Source: Tolypeutes matacus
Taxonomy: Eukaryota > Chordata > Mammalia > Cingulata > Chlamyphoridae
Length of the DNA stretch: 64,000 nucleotides
Assembly (NCBI GenBank): GCA_026826555.1
Contig: JAKSZT010054457.1
Span: forward strand, 5,083,467 to 5,147,466
Direction: 5' to 3'
Position 1 is the first letter of the stretch; every line of letters begins with the position of its first letter. A program made the translations under genes and the position numbers. Under the pieces are notes generated by a model. It was not told the DNA's origin. It saw nothing but the letters and a program-made list of their open reading frames with translations, and made no database searches. Positions 1 through 9,050 of the stretch are shown here, one piece after another.

Positions 1-560
1 TTACTAGTATTATGTTTCTGTCTATATCTCTTTATATCCTCATAGGTATTACTTTATAAATGTTAATAATTAATGTAGTACATAAATATTCATAACTGTT
101 AGATATGGATTATGAATTGATTCTTCTGCCTTTTGATATGTTCTTGGTTTCATTTATATTTTTTCTTAATTAATATTTAAAAAACATTAAGGTTTTCATT
201 CATGCTCTTTTAATTGCATTTACCAAATAGTCTGGGCCATTCTTTTCTATTCAAACATTCTGAGTCACTATATTTTAGATAATGTGTGCCTCTTGTTAAG
301 TAGGAAATATTGTTTTGATATTGAGATCAAATCTGAGATCCTTTTCTTTTAATATTGAATTTATATTTGTTTACTAATAGATATATTTGATTCTAGAATT
401 CTAGTCATATTTTATATTAGATTTTCTATTTTATTTATTCTTTTAATTGTTCACTAAATGCATATGCATTTTTCTTTTGAAAATTTATTTTTCTGATGAT
501 TTAAGCTTTACTTTTTCTAGAAATATTCTTTAAGTTTTTGAACACGTATTCCTCTATTTT
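1..560 (-). mobile_element. Ancient L1M fragment, antisense
   Basis: The plus strand reads like the antisense of an old mammalian L1 around the first part of ORF2. Its phrases (CTCTTGTTAAGTAGGAAATA, then AATCTGAGATCC and TTTTAATATTGAATTTATA) match the familiar antisense L1 pattern in order. It is highly diverged and AT-rich with no open frame. The first ~240 bases are the weakest part of the match. It lies at the window edge, so the element may continue outside. Recognition is from memory of L1 consensus; no alignment was made. Confidence 0.45.
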
Positions 561-604
561 CTTAGTTAACATCTGTGTTTTATAACAGTATTTGATTTAC
601 AGGA

Positions 605-738
605 ATATTGCAAAACAGTACAGTCTTTATATACCCCACATGAACACCCCTTAGGCTGACTAATACATGTGAGCAAATTACTATAATAAATTTCTTAATA
701 TATCCTGTCTGTTCTGTTTCTCTGGAGAACCATGATTA
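605..738 (+). mobile_element. ERVL (MLT2-like) LTR, 3' end fragment
   Basis: The segment ends in TTCTGTTTCTCTGGAGAACC followed by ATGATTAATACA, the typical 3' terminus of MLT2-type ERVL LTRs. It is preceded by GTGAGCAAATTACTATAATA, which fits the same LTR. Only the 3' ~130 bp is evident. A second LTR of the same type lies in opposite orientation starting near 2125, so the two 3' ends face each other. Confidence 0.55.
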
Positions 739-1389
739 ATACACACATGATCAACTATCCAATACTGTTCATCTCTGTTACTTGGATTTTTTTTATTACT
801 GCTTTGACTCTACTATCCATTATGGTCATGACTGCTACCTTGTCTCTGGCACTTAATCACCAAAGACAAGATAGTAGTGGGATTAAGCATCCCAGTTCAG
901 TGGCAGTACTTCATACAGAATTTCTTACCTATAAAGAGTGACCACAGAGCTCTTCAAGGATGCTAGGGCTCCTCTCTCATATGTATTTCTCTGAGTCTTG
1001 GTAAAAAACATGACCTTTGACCTTCCCAGTGTTGATGAAGAGATCTTACATGATAAATCTACTTCTAACATTCCAATCTCCTTAAGGCTTTGGATAACTT
1101 CCTCTCTGGTATATCAAGGCAGTTCTGGACATTTCAATTTCATTTAGTGCAGGTCATCTTTTTGTCCACATTTCATTCAAACAACCATTTTAACCTATTG
1201 AACCATAACAGTGAATCCAGAATCTCGGCTTAGTAAGCTCATATCAAGAAATTCAATCTGATCCAATTTTAAGGTTCCTTCCATCATCAACTCCCACTCT
1301 TAATATCTGGTCCTACACATGTTTCCCAGATTTTTGTATGTATTATTTAGAAAAATCATGCAGTTCTTTGAAGTGTAGCACACTTCCCC
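739..1389. other. No recognised gene or repeat
   Basis: This looks like single-copy sequence. On the minus strand it lies downstream of the stop of the 1617-2114 open frame, so it could be that frame's former 3' untranslated region. It contains a short plus-strand frame of 69 codons at 732-941 with no recognisable domain, which is probably chance. Confidence 0.4.
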
Positions 1390-1402
1390 ATGAATCACAC
1401 TT

Positions 1403-1564
1403 CTTTCTTAATCTTCACTTTATTTACTTATTTATTTATTTACTCATTCATTCATTCAATCATTTATACATTCATTCATTTATTTTTAGGAGGTAAAAGA
1501 GATTGAAACCAGGACCTCATACTTGGGAAGCAAGAGCTCAACCACTGAGCTACACCTGCATGCT
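1403..1564 (-). mobile_element. tRNA-derived SINE, reverse orientation
   Basis: Read on the minus strand, the element begins with a tRNA-like head (GTAGCTCAGTGGTTGAGCTC is box A; GGTCCTGGTTTCAATC is box B). It ends in an AATGAATAAATA-type A-rich tail, which appears at 1403-1485 on the plus strand. It is flanked by a 13-bp target-site duplication, ATGAATCACACTT, at 1390-1402 and 1565-1577. That fits L1-driven target-primed insertion. It interrupts otherwise single-copy sequence downstream of the minus-strand frame ending at 1617. Confidence 0.8.
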
Positions 1565-1616
1565 ATGAATCACACTTTTCCTCTACCCTTCAATGTCTGT
1601 TGAAACTGCTGTCTAG

Positions 1617-2114
1617 TTATAGGTCTTGTAGTAAGGAAAGATGTGGACTTATGTCCTGACATGATTCATCAATATCTTGCAATGTGACTTCCTCAGGGAA
1701 GAGCATAAGAGGTTCTTCAGTCGAATCAAGGTTAAACTCCTGAAACAGTGATAGAAGAGATGTTTCTACTGGCAAAGAAAAATCAGCAAAATTTAGGGAT
1801 TTGATGTACCTAGCTTCATCAGGATTTCTCCATATGTCCTTGAGCCCTGGGTTCATCCTTTTCTTTTCCCACATTTTCCAGCACAGTTTGCAGTAACTTG
1901 CCAATCTAATTATACTAGTTTCATAAAAACATGCCAAGGAATCAAATACATAGTCAGAAAACACTTTGTCTTTCTCAGACATTTGATTAGGAATATCCAA
2001 TGGTGATATTTTCTGTATCTCTACTGTCACACTATGCCATGGTATACCAGTATCCTCTTTGCCAACAGAAATAGAATCATTACTGCCTTTAAAACAAGTC
2101 AGTGCCCAAATCAT
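1617..2114 (-). pseudogene. Unidentified 165-codon open frame (possible terminal exon or retrocopy fragment)
   Basis: This is an uninterrupted minus-strand frame outside any repeat I can recognise, with a composition like a normal soluble protein. It is rich in acidic and aliphatic residues, has a Cys/Trp-rich middle (CKLCWKMWEKK) and ends ...SPHLSLLQDL before its stop. No domain is recognised. The apparent start ATG lies at 2112-2114, immediately after a TAG and at the edge of the reverse ERVL LTR. The true upstream part is therefore probably missing. It could be the 3' coding exon of a host gene (AAAGGCAG near 2090 on the minus strand is a weak possible splice acceptor), a 5'-truncated processed pseudogene, or chance. 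I cannot assign a function. Confidence 0.3.
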
Positions 2115-2124
2115 CTATGCCATC

Positions 2125-2159
2125 TTGGTTCTCCAGAGAAACAGAACCAAAACCAATAT

Positions 2160-2206
<47 letters not shown>

Positions 2207-2216
2207 NNNNNNNNNN

Positions 2217-2270
<54 letters not shown>

Positions 2271-2397
2271 ATCAAGAGATTGAGAGAGAGAGATCTATTT
2301 TAAGGAATTTACTCATGCAGTTATGGGGACTGGCAAGTCTGAAATCTACAGAATAGGCCAATAGGCTGGAAATAATTGGGCAGAAATTGATGCTTTG
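2125..2397 (-). mobile_element. ERVL (MLT2-like) LTR, reverse, first part
   Basis: The plus strand begins GGTTCTCCAGAGAAACAGAA, the reverse complement of an MLT2 3' end. It continues through a (TATC)n expansion into GAGAGAGATCTATTTTAAGG and GGCAAGTCTGAAATCTACAG, all in the order expected of a reversed ERVL LTR. The LTR is split by an X retroposon (2398-3741) and resumes at 3742. Confidence 0.65.
2160..2270. repeat. (TATC)n microsatellite with a 10-N gap
   Basis: A perfect tetranucleotide tract interrupted by ten Ns at 2207-2216. The Ns mark an assembly gap or an unresolved allele length, so the true repeat number is unknown. The apparent reading frames through it are artefacts. Confidence 0.97.
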
Positions 2398-3741
2398 ATC
2401 TTTTTAAAACAATTTTTAAAATTTATTCTTTTGTTTTTATTTTTAAAGAAGCTTTAGTTTACATAAATGTTACATAAAAAATAAAGGAGATTCCCATATA
2501 CTCCATCACCCTAGCTCCCACACTTTTCCCCATTAACAACTTCTTTCATTAGTGTGGTACATGTGTTACAATTGATGAACACATATTGGAACATTGCTAC
2601 TAACTGTGGACTATAGTTTACATTATAATTTACACTTTGCCGCACACAATTTTATGGGTTTTGACAAAATGTATAATGGCCTGTATCTGTCATTTCAATG
2701 TCATGAAGGACAATTCCAATGTCCCCAAAATGCCCCCATGATACACCTATTCCTCCATTGCCCTCCCCTTAGAACTTCTGGTGGCCACTGCCTTTATATC
2801 AATGATACAATTTCTTCCATTGCTAGAATAATAATAAGTCTACTTTATTCCATATTTGCATTTTTCTCTTATGTTTGTTTATTCCTCACTCTTGAGGATT
2901 TGGGGATGATGATACTCATTCTGTTTCTGATTGAGAAGGAGCTTAGTTCCCATGAGACAGAGGGATGGAATTGTCTTGCTTGCAGTTGTAGATACTCTCT
3001 GTTTTTTGGAATGGGCATTGTCCATCATCATCCTTTTGTTAGTTGTCCTGGGTGATTCCAATGACCTGGAGAGTGGGTGTTTCTACTTTACTGAAATTCA
3101 GGGCTCAATGAGCACATGAACAGACCAAAGATTTTAAGTATCTTGAATATATATTTAATAAGTATATTGCTAATTTTAAGTTCAAATAAAAAGAACAGAA
3201 GAGCCATGTGTAAGGCAATTATAAATGAGTCTAACTCTGTTACATTGGGAAGCATATCATCCAAATTAGGGCCCATTGACAGGGTGCCAAATTCCTGTGA
3301 TTGCTTACCCTGCCTATAGTTTCTAGATGTTTCTAGATCCCTCAGGAGTCCCATTGTTTGAGGCACTGTTTACTGTAGTAGTCAAAGAGATCCTGCTGAG
3401 ACATGCATAAGCGTAACCTCTGGAATGACCTCCTGGCTCACTTTGAAATCTCTTAGCCATAAAAACTCATATTTCCCCCTTTTGGTCAAGGTCTTTTTCC
3501 AGATGCATCACTAGTCAGCACTTGATAATGATCCCTCTGTGCCAGGTAGGCTCATCCCCGGAAATCATGTCACACACTAAGGGGAAGGTAGTGCATTCAT
3601 ATGCTGAGCTTGGTTTAAAGAGAGGCCACATTTGAGCAACAAGGATGCTTTCAGGATGTAACTCTTAGGCAACATATAATACCTAGTCAAAATTTCAATT
3701 TCACAAGAAAAGATTCGTAAGTCCAACCATCAATATCAAGG
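2398..3741 (-). mobile_element. Family X retroposon, copy Xi (5'-truncated)
   Basis: A ~1.34-kb element whose sense strand is minus. Its 3' end (2398-2600) is A-rich and L1-3'UTR-like; the minus strand reads TGTTCATCAATTGTAACACA and then AAGCTTCTTTAAAAATAAAA. Its body carries blocks shared with copies at 40347, 41641, 43040 and 48582, for example the plus-strand TCTGGTGGCCACTGCCTTTA. It lies inside a reversed ERVL LTR and is flanked by GATGCTTTG at 2389-2397 and 3742-3750, a probable 9-bp target-site duplication. The sense 5' end starts at CCTTGATATTGATGG, whereas other copies extend further 5', so this copy is 5'-truncated. No coding function is evident. Confidence 0.65.
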
Positions 3742-3950
3742 GATGCTTTGGATTCGAGGCAGAATTTCTTCTTAGATTTTGATCTTAAGTCCTTCAACTG
3801 ATTGGGTGAGACCTACAATATTATTGAGGGTAGTCACCTTTACCTAAAGTCAAATGATTTTTACATGCTAACCACATCTACAAAATATTTTCACAGCAGC
3901 ACTTAAACAGTATTTAGCCTAGCCAATTTGACACATAAAACAAGCACTAT
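3742..3950 (-). mobile_element. ERVL (MLT2-like) LTR, reverse, second part
   Basis: This continues the LTR interrupted at 2397. The plus strand reads GAGGCAGAATTTCTTCTTAG, then CCTTCAACTGATTGGGTGAG, ending near TAGCCAATTTGACACATAAA. Those are the reverse complement of the 5' half of MLT2-type LTRs. Joined with 2125-2397 it makes a near-complete solo LTR. Confidence 0.65.
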
Positions 3951-4014
3951 GTACCACAAATTTTGATAAATTGTATTTTGATTTTATGAAATTTCAAAAA
4001 CATATTTTAAATCT

Positions 4015-4370
4015 TCTTTTAGCCATCAGTTATTTAAAAGTGTGCTTTTAAATTTTCAAATATTTGGAGGTTTTCCATCTGTCTTTATGTCCCTGATTTC
4101 TAGTTTGTTGTCTCAGACTAACCTTTATATGATTTCTATTGTTTTCAATTTTTTAGTCTGTATTTTATGGTCCAGAATGTGCTCTATTTAGGTGAATGCT
4201 TGTGGCAGGCAGGCCTGCTGGTAATGAATTTTTCTCAATTTTTGTTTGTCTGGGAAAGTCTTTGTTTCTTCTTCACTTATGAAAAAAATTTTTTTTCTAG
4301 ATATAGAACTCTTTATGTTTGCTTTCAACACTATTACTATTTAATCTTACTCTCATCTTCTAGCTTGGTG
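4015..4370 (-). mobile_element. Ancient L1M fragment, antisense
   Basis: The plus strand matches antisense L1 ORF2 (AAGTGTGCTTTTAAATTTTC, AATATTTGGAGGTTTTCC, TATGGTCCAGAATGTGCTC). It then jumps to GTCTGGGAAAGTCTTTGTTT, which is another part of the L1 antisense pattern, so an internal deletion is likely near 4198. A MaLR-like LTR begins directly at 4371. Confidence 0.55.
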
Positions 4371-4686
4371 TTATAGATTGAATTATGTGCCCCACAGACA
4401 TGTTTAAATTCTAACCCTTTGTCCTTTGAATGTGAATTCATTTCTAAATGGAATCTTTGGAGATTCTCTTAGTTAAGTGAGGTCAAACTGAATAAAGGTG
4501 GGATTAAATCAAATATGTCTGAAGTCCCTATAGTCAGAGGAAGTTTGGATGATGAGTGTGGCAGATTTCTGACCAACCCTGCAAGGAAGAAAAACTTCTA
4601 GCCTCTGAAACCATAAGATAGTAAATTCCCATTATTTAAGCCAACCCATTGTGTAATATTTGTCAAAGAAACCAGGAAACTAAAAC
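4371..4686 (+). mobile_element. MaLR-like LTR, forward
   Basis: It begins TGTTATAGATTGAATTATGT and ends AGGAAACTAAAACA. Internal TAAGCCAACCCATTGTGTAA corresponds to the usual 'TTTAAGCCACCCAGT' region near the 3' end of MLT1/MST LTRs. At ~316 bp it has the size of a solo MaLR LTR and has no recognisable internal region next to it. Confidence 0.6.
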
Positions 4687-4839
4687 AAAGTCAAAAGGAG
4701 TGAGGAGATAGAAGAGACAGATGGTCATCTGCCAGAAGCACAGAATGAATTATGAATTGACAGATATCACACCATCAGAACATTACAGACTTTGGAAAAA
4801 GCATGACCCTGTCAAAACCTTGATTTTGGATGTCTAGCC
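4687..4839 (+). mobile_element. MLT1-like LTR, left part of a split copy
   Basis: GCATGACCCTGTCAAAACCT then TGATTTTGGATGTCTAGCC is the MLT1/MST motif just before 'CCTCCAGAACTGTGAG'. The match breaks at 4839 and resumes at 5370, so a second LTR has inserted here. The upstream part (4687-4780) is poorly matched. Confidence 0.45.
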
Positions 4840-5369
4840 TTGTTTTAGTTAGCTAAAAGTTGCCAAGATAATATACCAGAAATGGGCTGGCTTTTACAAT
4901 GCAGATTTCTTAATTTATAAGCTTACAGTTCCAAGGCTGAGAGAAATGTCCAAATCAAGGTATTAGGTGAAGCTTTCTTCCTAAAGACACTTATGCTGGA
5001 GATCATGGACTCCTGTCACAGCAGGGCACAGTGGCTGTGTCTGCTGGTCTCTGCCTTCTCCTTAAAGCTCTGTTGCTTTCAGCTTCTGGCTGCCCCTTCT
5101 GTGGCTTTTTCTCTCCAGTTTGTGTGGGTTCCTCTCTGAGCTCCTGGGTCTTTTTTCTTGTTTGTCTCTCCATATTCATCCTGTCTATAAAGGATTCTTG
5201 TAACAGGATTAAGACCCACCCTGGGTCACTCCTTACTGAAGTAATCGAATCAAAGACCCTTAACTATAGTGATTTAATCAAATATTACCATCTACAATAG
5301 GTTCACATCCACAGGAATGGATTAGCACTCAGGACAATCTGTTAACAAATACAGTCACAAAATACCACA
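4840..5369 (-). mobile_element. MaLR-like LTR, reverse, nested in another LTR
   Basis: The plus strand starts TGTTTTAGTTAGCTAAAAGT and ends AATACCACA, i.e. TG...CA. Internal ATTAAGACCCACCCTGGGTC and CTACAATAGGTTCACATCCA recur in the related elements at 24495-24945 and 26255-26660. It lies between the two halves of a forward MLT1-like LTR, with AGCC repeated on both sides (4836-4839 and 5370-5373), as expected for a short LTR-element target duplication. The frame at 5031-5300 lies inside it and is not a gene. Confidence 0.6.
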
Positions 5370-5460
5370 AGCCTCCAAAACTGTGAGAAGAAAAAATCTT
5401 GCTATATAAGCCAAGTAGTCTGTGATACTATGTTACAACAGCCCTTGCAAACTAAGATAC
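5370..5460 (+). mobile_element. MLT1-like LTR, right part of a split copy
   Basis: AGCCTCCAAAACTGTGAGAA followed by CTATATAAGCCAAGTAGTCT and GCAAACTAAGATACC is the 3' end of an MLT1/MST-type LTR. It continues the segment broken at 4839. Confidence 0.55.
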
Positions 5461-5559
5461 CTAGTTTATAAAGAAATGTCTTCTCCTGTTCTCAGACTAG
5501 TTCCTCTCTGCATAAGGCATTTTTTTTTACCCCTGACTTCATTCATTCACTTCATTTAT

Positions 5560-7105
5560 CCTGCAGTTTACTAAGGTGTAGTTTTTTGTGTGTTTGTTTT
5601 TGTTTTTGTTTTTAATATTTATTCTACTAAGTGTTCTCTGACTTTCCTGAATCTATGGTTTGGTGTCTGTCATTAATTTTGGAATGCTATTTATCATTAT
5701 TATTCCAAACATTTATTCTACTCTGTTATCTTTCTTTTCTTTTGATATAAAAATTGTCCTACAGTTCTGGTATTTTCTTCTGATTTTTTCATTCCGTTTT
5801 TTTTCTCTTTACATTTCAGTTTAAGAAGTTTCTATTGACATACCATCAACTGTACAGATTCTTCCTCAGTTATATAGATTCTATTAATGAGCCCATCAAA
5901 GGCATTCTTCATTTCTCTTACAGTGTTTTTGATTTCTAGTATTTGCTTTTAAATTTTTTTTGAATTATCATCTCTCTGATTACATTGTTCATTTGCTGTT
6001 GCAAGATGTTTACTTTTTCCATTATAGTCCTTAAGTTATTAATCACAGTTACTTAAATTCCCTGTCTAATCAATCTTATGTCTGTGTCATATCTGATTCT
6101 GGCTTTGAGGCTTGCTTTGTCTCTTCAGATTTTTTTTTCTTGCTATTTGACATGTTTTGTAATTTATTGTTGAAGGCAGAAAATGTTGTAACAGGAACTG
6201 AGGTTAATAGGTATCTAATGTGAGGATTTATGTCAACCTGGTGAGGGCTTGGGCTTTTAAAAATGATTTCTATAGCTATAATTGCCAGAGGATTCTAATT
6301 CCTCTAGTATTCTTTGTTTCATCTTCCCTGTTAACTTTTGGCTTTTCTAAATACTTCTTCTTGGAGAGAGTCTGCATCTTGAAGCACTTTATGCTGTAAT
6401 ACACTATTATTGTACTGAAACCCTGTTGGTATGGTGGTAAGGTTTTGGAGAGGGAAACATTATTTAATCTCCAAGTAAATCTTGGAATTTTGTGAGATTG
6501 TGTTTCTGGTCTGTGATCTTTTTCTTTTATAGCTCTCTCTCCTGTTAGGGAAGATAGGAATTTTAGAGGGGTCTGAAGTGAGGAATGCCCTTGTTCTATA
6601 GCTCTCAGACAATGCTCTGGTACAGTCTTTTCTCCTGGAGGGTAGTTTTTACTTATGTAGAAGACTCATTTCTTATTTCACAATAATTACTCTTCCCCTT
6701 TCCCTATCAGAGCCACGAGGAGATATTTCTTAGATCTTTAACATGAGAACAGGATGACGTTCTTGGAGGTACAGCCCACAAAAATGTAGAGTCCCCTGAA
6801 GACTGTGGCCACAGGAATTTTTCACACTCACACCACTCCACATTTATCTCCAGCAATTTGTCAACATTACTATTTAGGTGTTCCTACCAGTTTCTTCCTC
6901 CAGAGTCTTCTATTCCAGGTAAGTAGTTCTCGGCTGTGACTTTCTGGATTATACTGTCTCTCCAGGTTTTCAGGTAACAGTTTGCCCTGCAAACTCAGCT
7001 TTCTGAATAGTCCAAAAAATTTGTCAATTTTCAGTTTGTCCATTTTTTTCTTGTAAGTATGGGAGTTATGACTTCAAAACTTTTTATGTGGCAGAGCTGA
7101 AATAA
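5560..7105 (-). mobile_element. Ancient L1M, antisense ORF1 and 5' region
   Basis: The plus strand follows the antisense of an old L1 ORF1 and 5' region in order. It includes ATGAGCCCATCAAAGGCATT, TACAGTGTTTTTGATTTCTA and CATTTGCTGTTGCAAGATGT, then GGTATGGTGGTAAGGTTTTG, and ends near GTAAGTATGGGAGTTATGAC and GGCAGAGCTGAA. No open frame remains. Family-level recognition is fairly safe; the exact subfamily is not. Confidence 0.6.
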
Positions 7106-7535
7106 ATATTCTAGTCATCTATTTTGAAGCTAGAATGTTTGAATTAAACTCCTGGCTCTTCCTTCAGATTTACTGTTTCCTATCTTATCCCCAGTCCTGT
7201 TTTTGCAGCTATTCAATCTTTTTCTTCCAGTCAAGTTCTTCGGATGATTAACCTTTCACAGAATCAATCATTTTTGCCACACTTTCTATCTTGGTAGCAT
7301 CTGATTTCCCAATGTTCCCTTGCAACGTCTATTGATAGAAATTGTAGAATGCTGGCACATCTGAAAATAGAGAACTTTTTGCCAGTTGTTCAATCTTGAT
7401 TCAATAATCTATGACTGGGAAATAAGAATCACATGGTATTTTTTTCTGTTAAACATCTCTTGTACATAGAGGTACTCTTAAAGAAGGTGTATTCAAATAA
7501 GTACCATCATATATATGTATTATCTTTTGCAGAAA
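7106..7535. other. Nothing recognised
   Basis: No gene, RNA or repeat could be supported by eye. Confidence 0.4.
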
Positions 7536-7690
7536 AAGTTTATAAATGGATATTGTTACACCTACTTTATAGATGAGTAAACTGAGTCTTGCGTAAAGTA
7601 AGTGAAATTTCATGACCACTACTTAGTAGATACTAGGACAAGAATTCCAATCCAGGCTTGCCTGACTCCAAAGTCTACATATATTCCATT
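7536..7690 (+). mobile_element. MIR SINE
   Basis: ACTTTATAGATGAGTAAACT followed by GAGTC and later GGCTTGCCTGACTCCAAAGT matches the MIR core and 3' half. These are the classic 'ATTTTACAGATGAGGAAACTG' and 'GTCTGACTCCAGAG' signatures. It is an ancient mammalian-wide copy without visible target duplication. Confidence 0.6.
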
Positions 7691-8839
7691 ATATCCTATA
7701 TGTAACTGAATGCCATTTTTCTCTTACTTTGATAGTCTTCATATTATTTTCAAATCTGGTTCTATTACTCGTAGTTATATCATGTTAAAACTAGGTGCTA
7801 GTCTATATAAAGAAACATTCTGCTTCTAGGGATCACACTAATCTAAAGGTGTGTAAATATATGGTGAATCCTTGCATTTTAGCCTATGGTAGTCATTATC
7901 TTGAATTGAGGAAATCACGCATATTGAGCTTAGACTTGGTCTGAAAATATTTTAGACTACTCCTACAAGCATAAATGACATGAACCCTTGGTTCAAATTA
8001 GAGATTCTCTATACAAATTAATTTGTACAGTTCTATTCAAGCAAAGTTGACACAAATCACCCCAAGAATGAGCCACACTGCTAGGTCTTGTGTTCAATCC
8101 TGTATCAGTCAATGTATAAATAATCCCTGGCACAGGGTCATTATTATGTTTCTCAATGGATTATAAATCACTAGTCAAAAATATTTTTTCTCAACTAATT
8201 TCTCCAGAGTTAGGTCAAGGATCTGAAGTTCTATGGGACAAGAAGGATGAATTCTATTTTGAGCCATAAAGTGAATAGTAAAGTTAATAATTTATTAGTT
8301 GTAAAATATGGATTCCTATCCAATTGGCTGAACCACAGGTAACTAATCAAACTCACACAGGTATGAGCTTAATTAAGCAAATAATTTTTTAAGTTCTAAG
8401 GTTTAAGTGGTATAGTAAAAGGTTATGGGAAAGATATTGAGCAGGCAAAAGAACCAGCAAATCCTATAGAATGGGACTAGTGGGAGTTGTACTTCTCATG
8501 CTGAAAAATGTCTTATGCTCATAGTTCTGGAAATGGGGTATACAAGTGATATTTAAAATAACAGTACAAGACATACACTCAGCTTACTTAGAGCTGCGGT
8601 TGACTGCCAAGACATCAATTATACATCAATCAAACTTCAATTATATAGATGCATTTTTTTTTGAAGTAATAATCCACAATTAAAGAATGTTTTCACTGAG
8701 AAAAACTTTCTTTCCTAAATTTGTGTTTCTCAAATTCCTCCCCCTTTATAAAAAAAAAAAGGTCCTTTATTTCCTACTCTGTAAAATATTGGTCTAAAGG
8801 ATTAAGGACATGAAAAATTGAGAGCCATATAGGGTAAGT
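7691..8839. other. Nothing recognised
   Basis: AT-rich sequence with no long frame and no repeat that I can name. A poly-A tract occurs near 8750. Confidence 0.4.
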
Positions 8840-9050
8840 GAAAGAAATAATCTTCTTTGAGTAGTAATTATGTTCCATTTGTTGTGTTAGGCACTTTCAC
8901 ATATGTCATGCCATTAAACATGCAAACAGCTTTGAAAATAGATATCAATCTCTATTTTAACTGAACAATCATAGACTCAAGGACAGGACATTTGGCAAAT
9001 ATTTCACAGCTAGTAAGAAATAAAGCAAGATTTAAGCCAAACATTCTCTC
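8840..9050 (+). mobile_element. MIR SINE
   Basis: TTGTGTTAGGCACTTTCACA, CATGCCATTAAACATGCAAA and TTTCACAGCTAGTAAGAAAT match the MIR order 'GCCAGGCACT ... CATTTAATCCTCACAA ... CACAGCTAGTAAGTG'. The copy is diverged but collinear. Confidence 0.55.

Noticed and set aside
2034..2356. Three overlapping frames rich in SIYL repeats
   Set aside because: They are translations of the (TATC)n microsatellite and cross an N gap.
2594..3055. 153-codon plus-strand frame
   Set aside because: It is antisense to retroposon Xi. Similar frames appear in other X copies simply because of nucleotide homology.
5031..5300. 89-codon hydrophobic frame resembling a signal peptide/membrane protein
   Set aside because: It lies wholly inside a reversed MaLR-like LTR.
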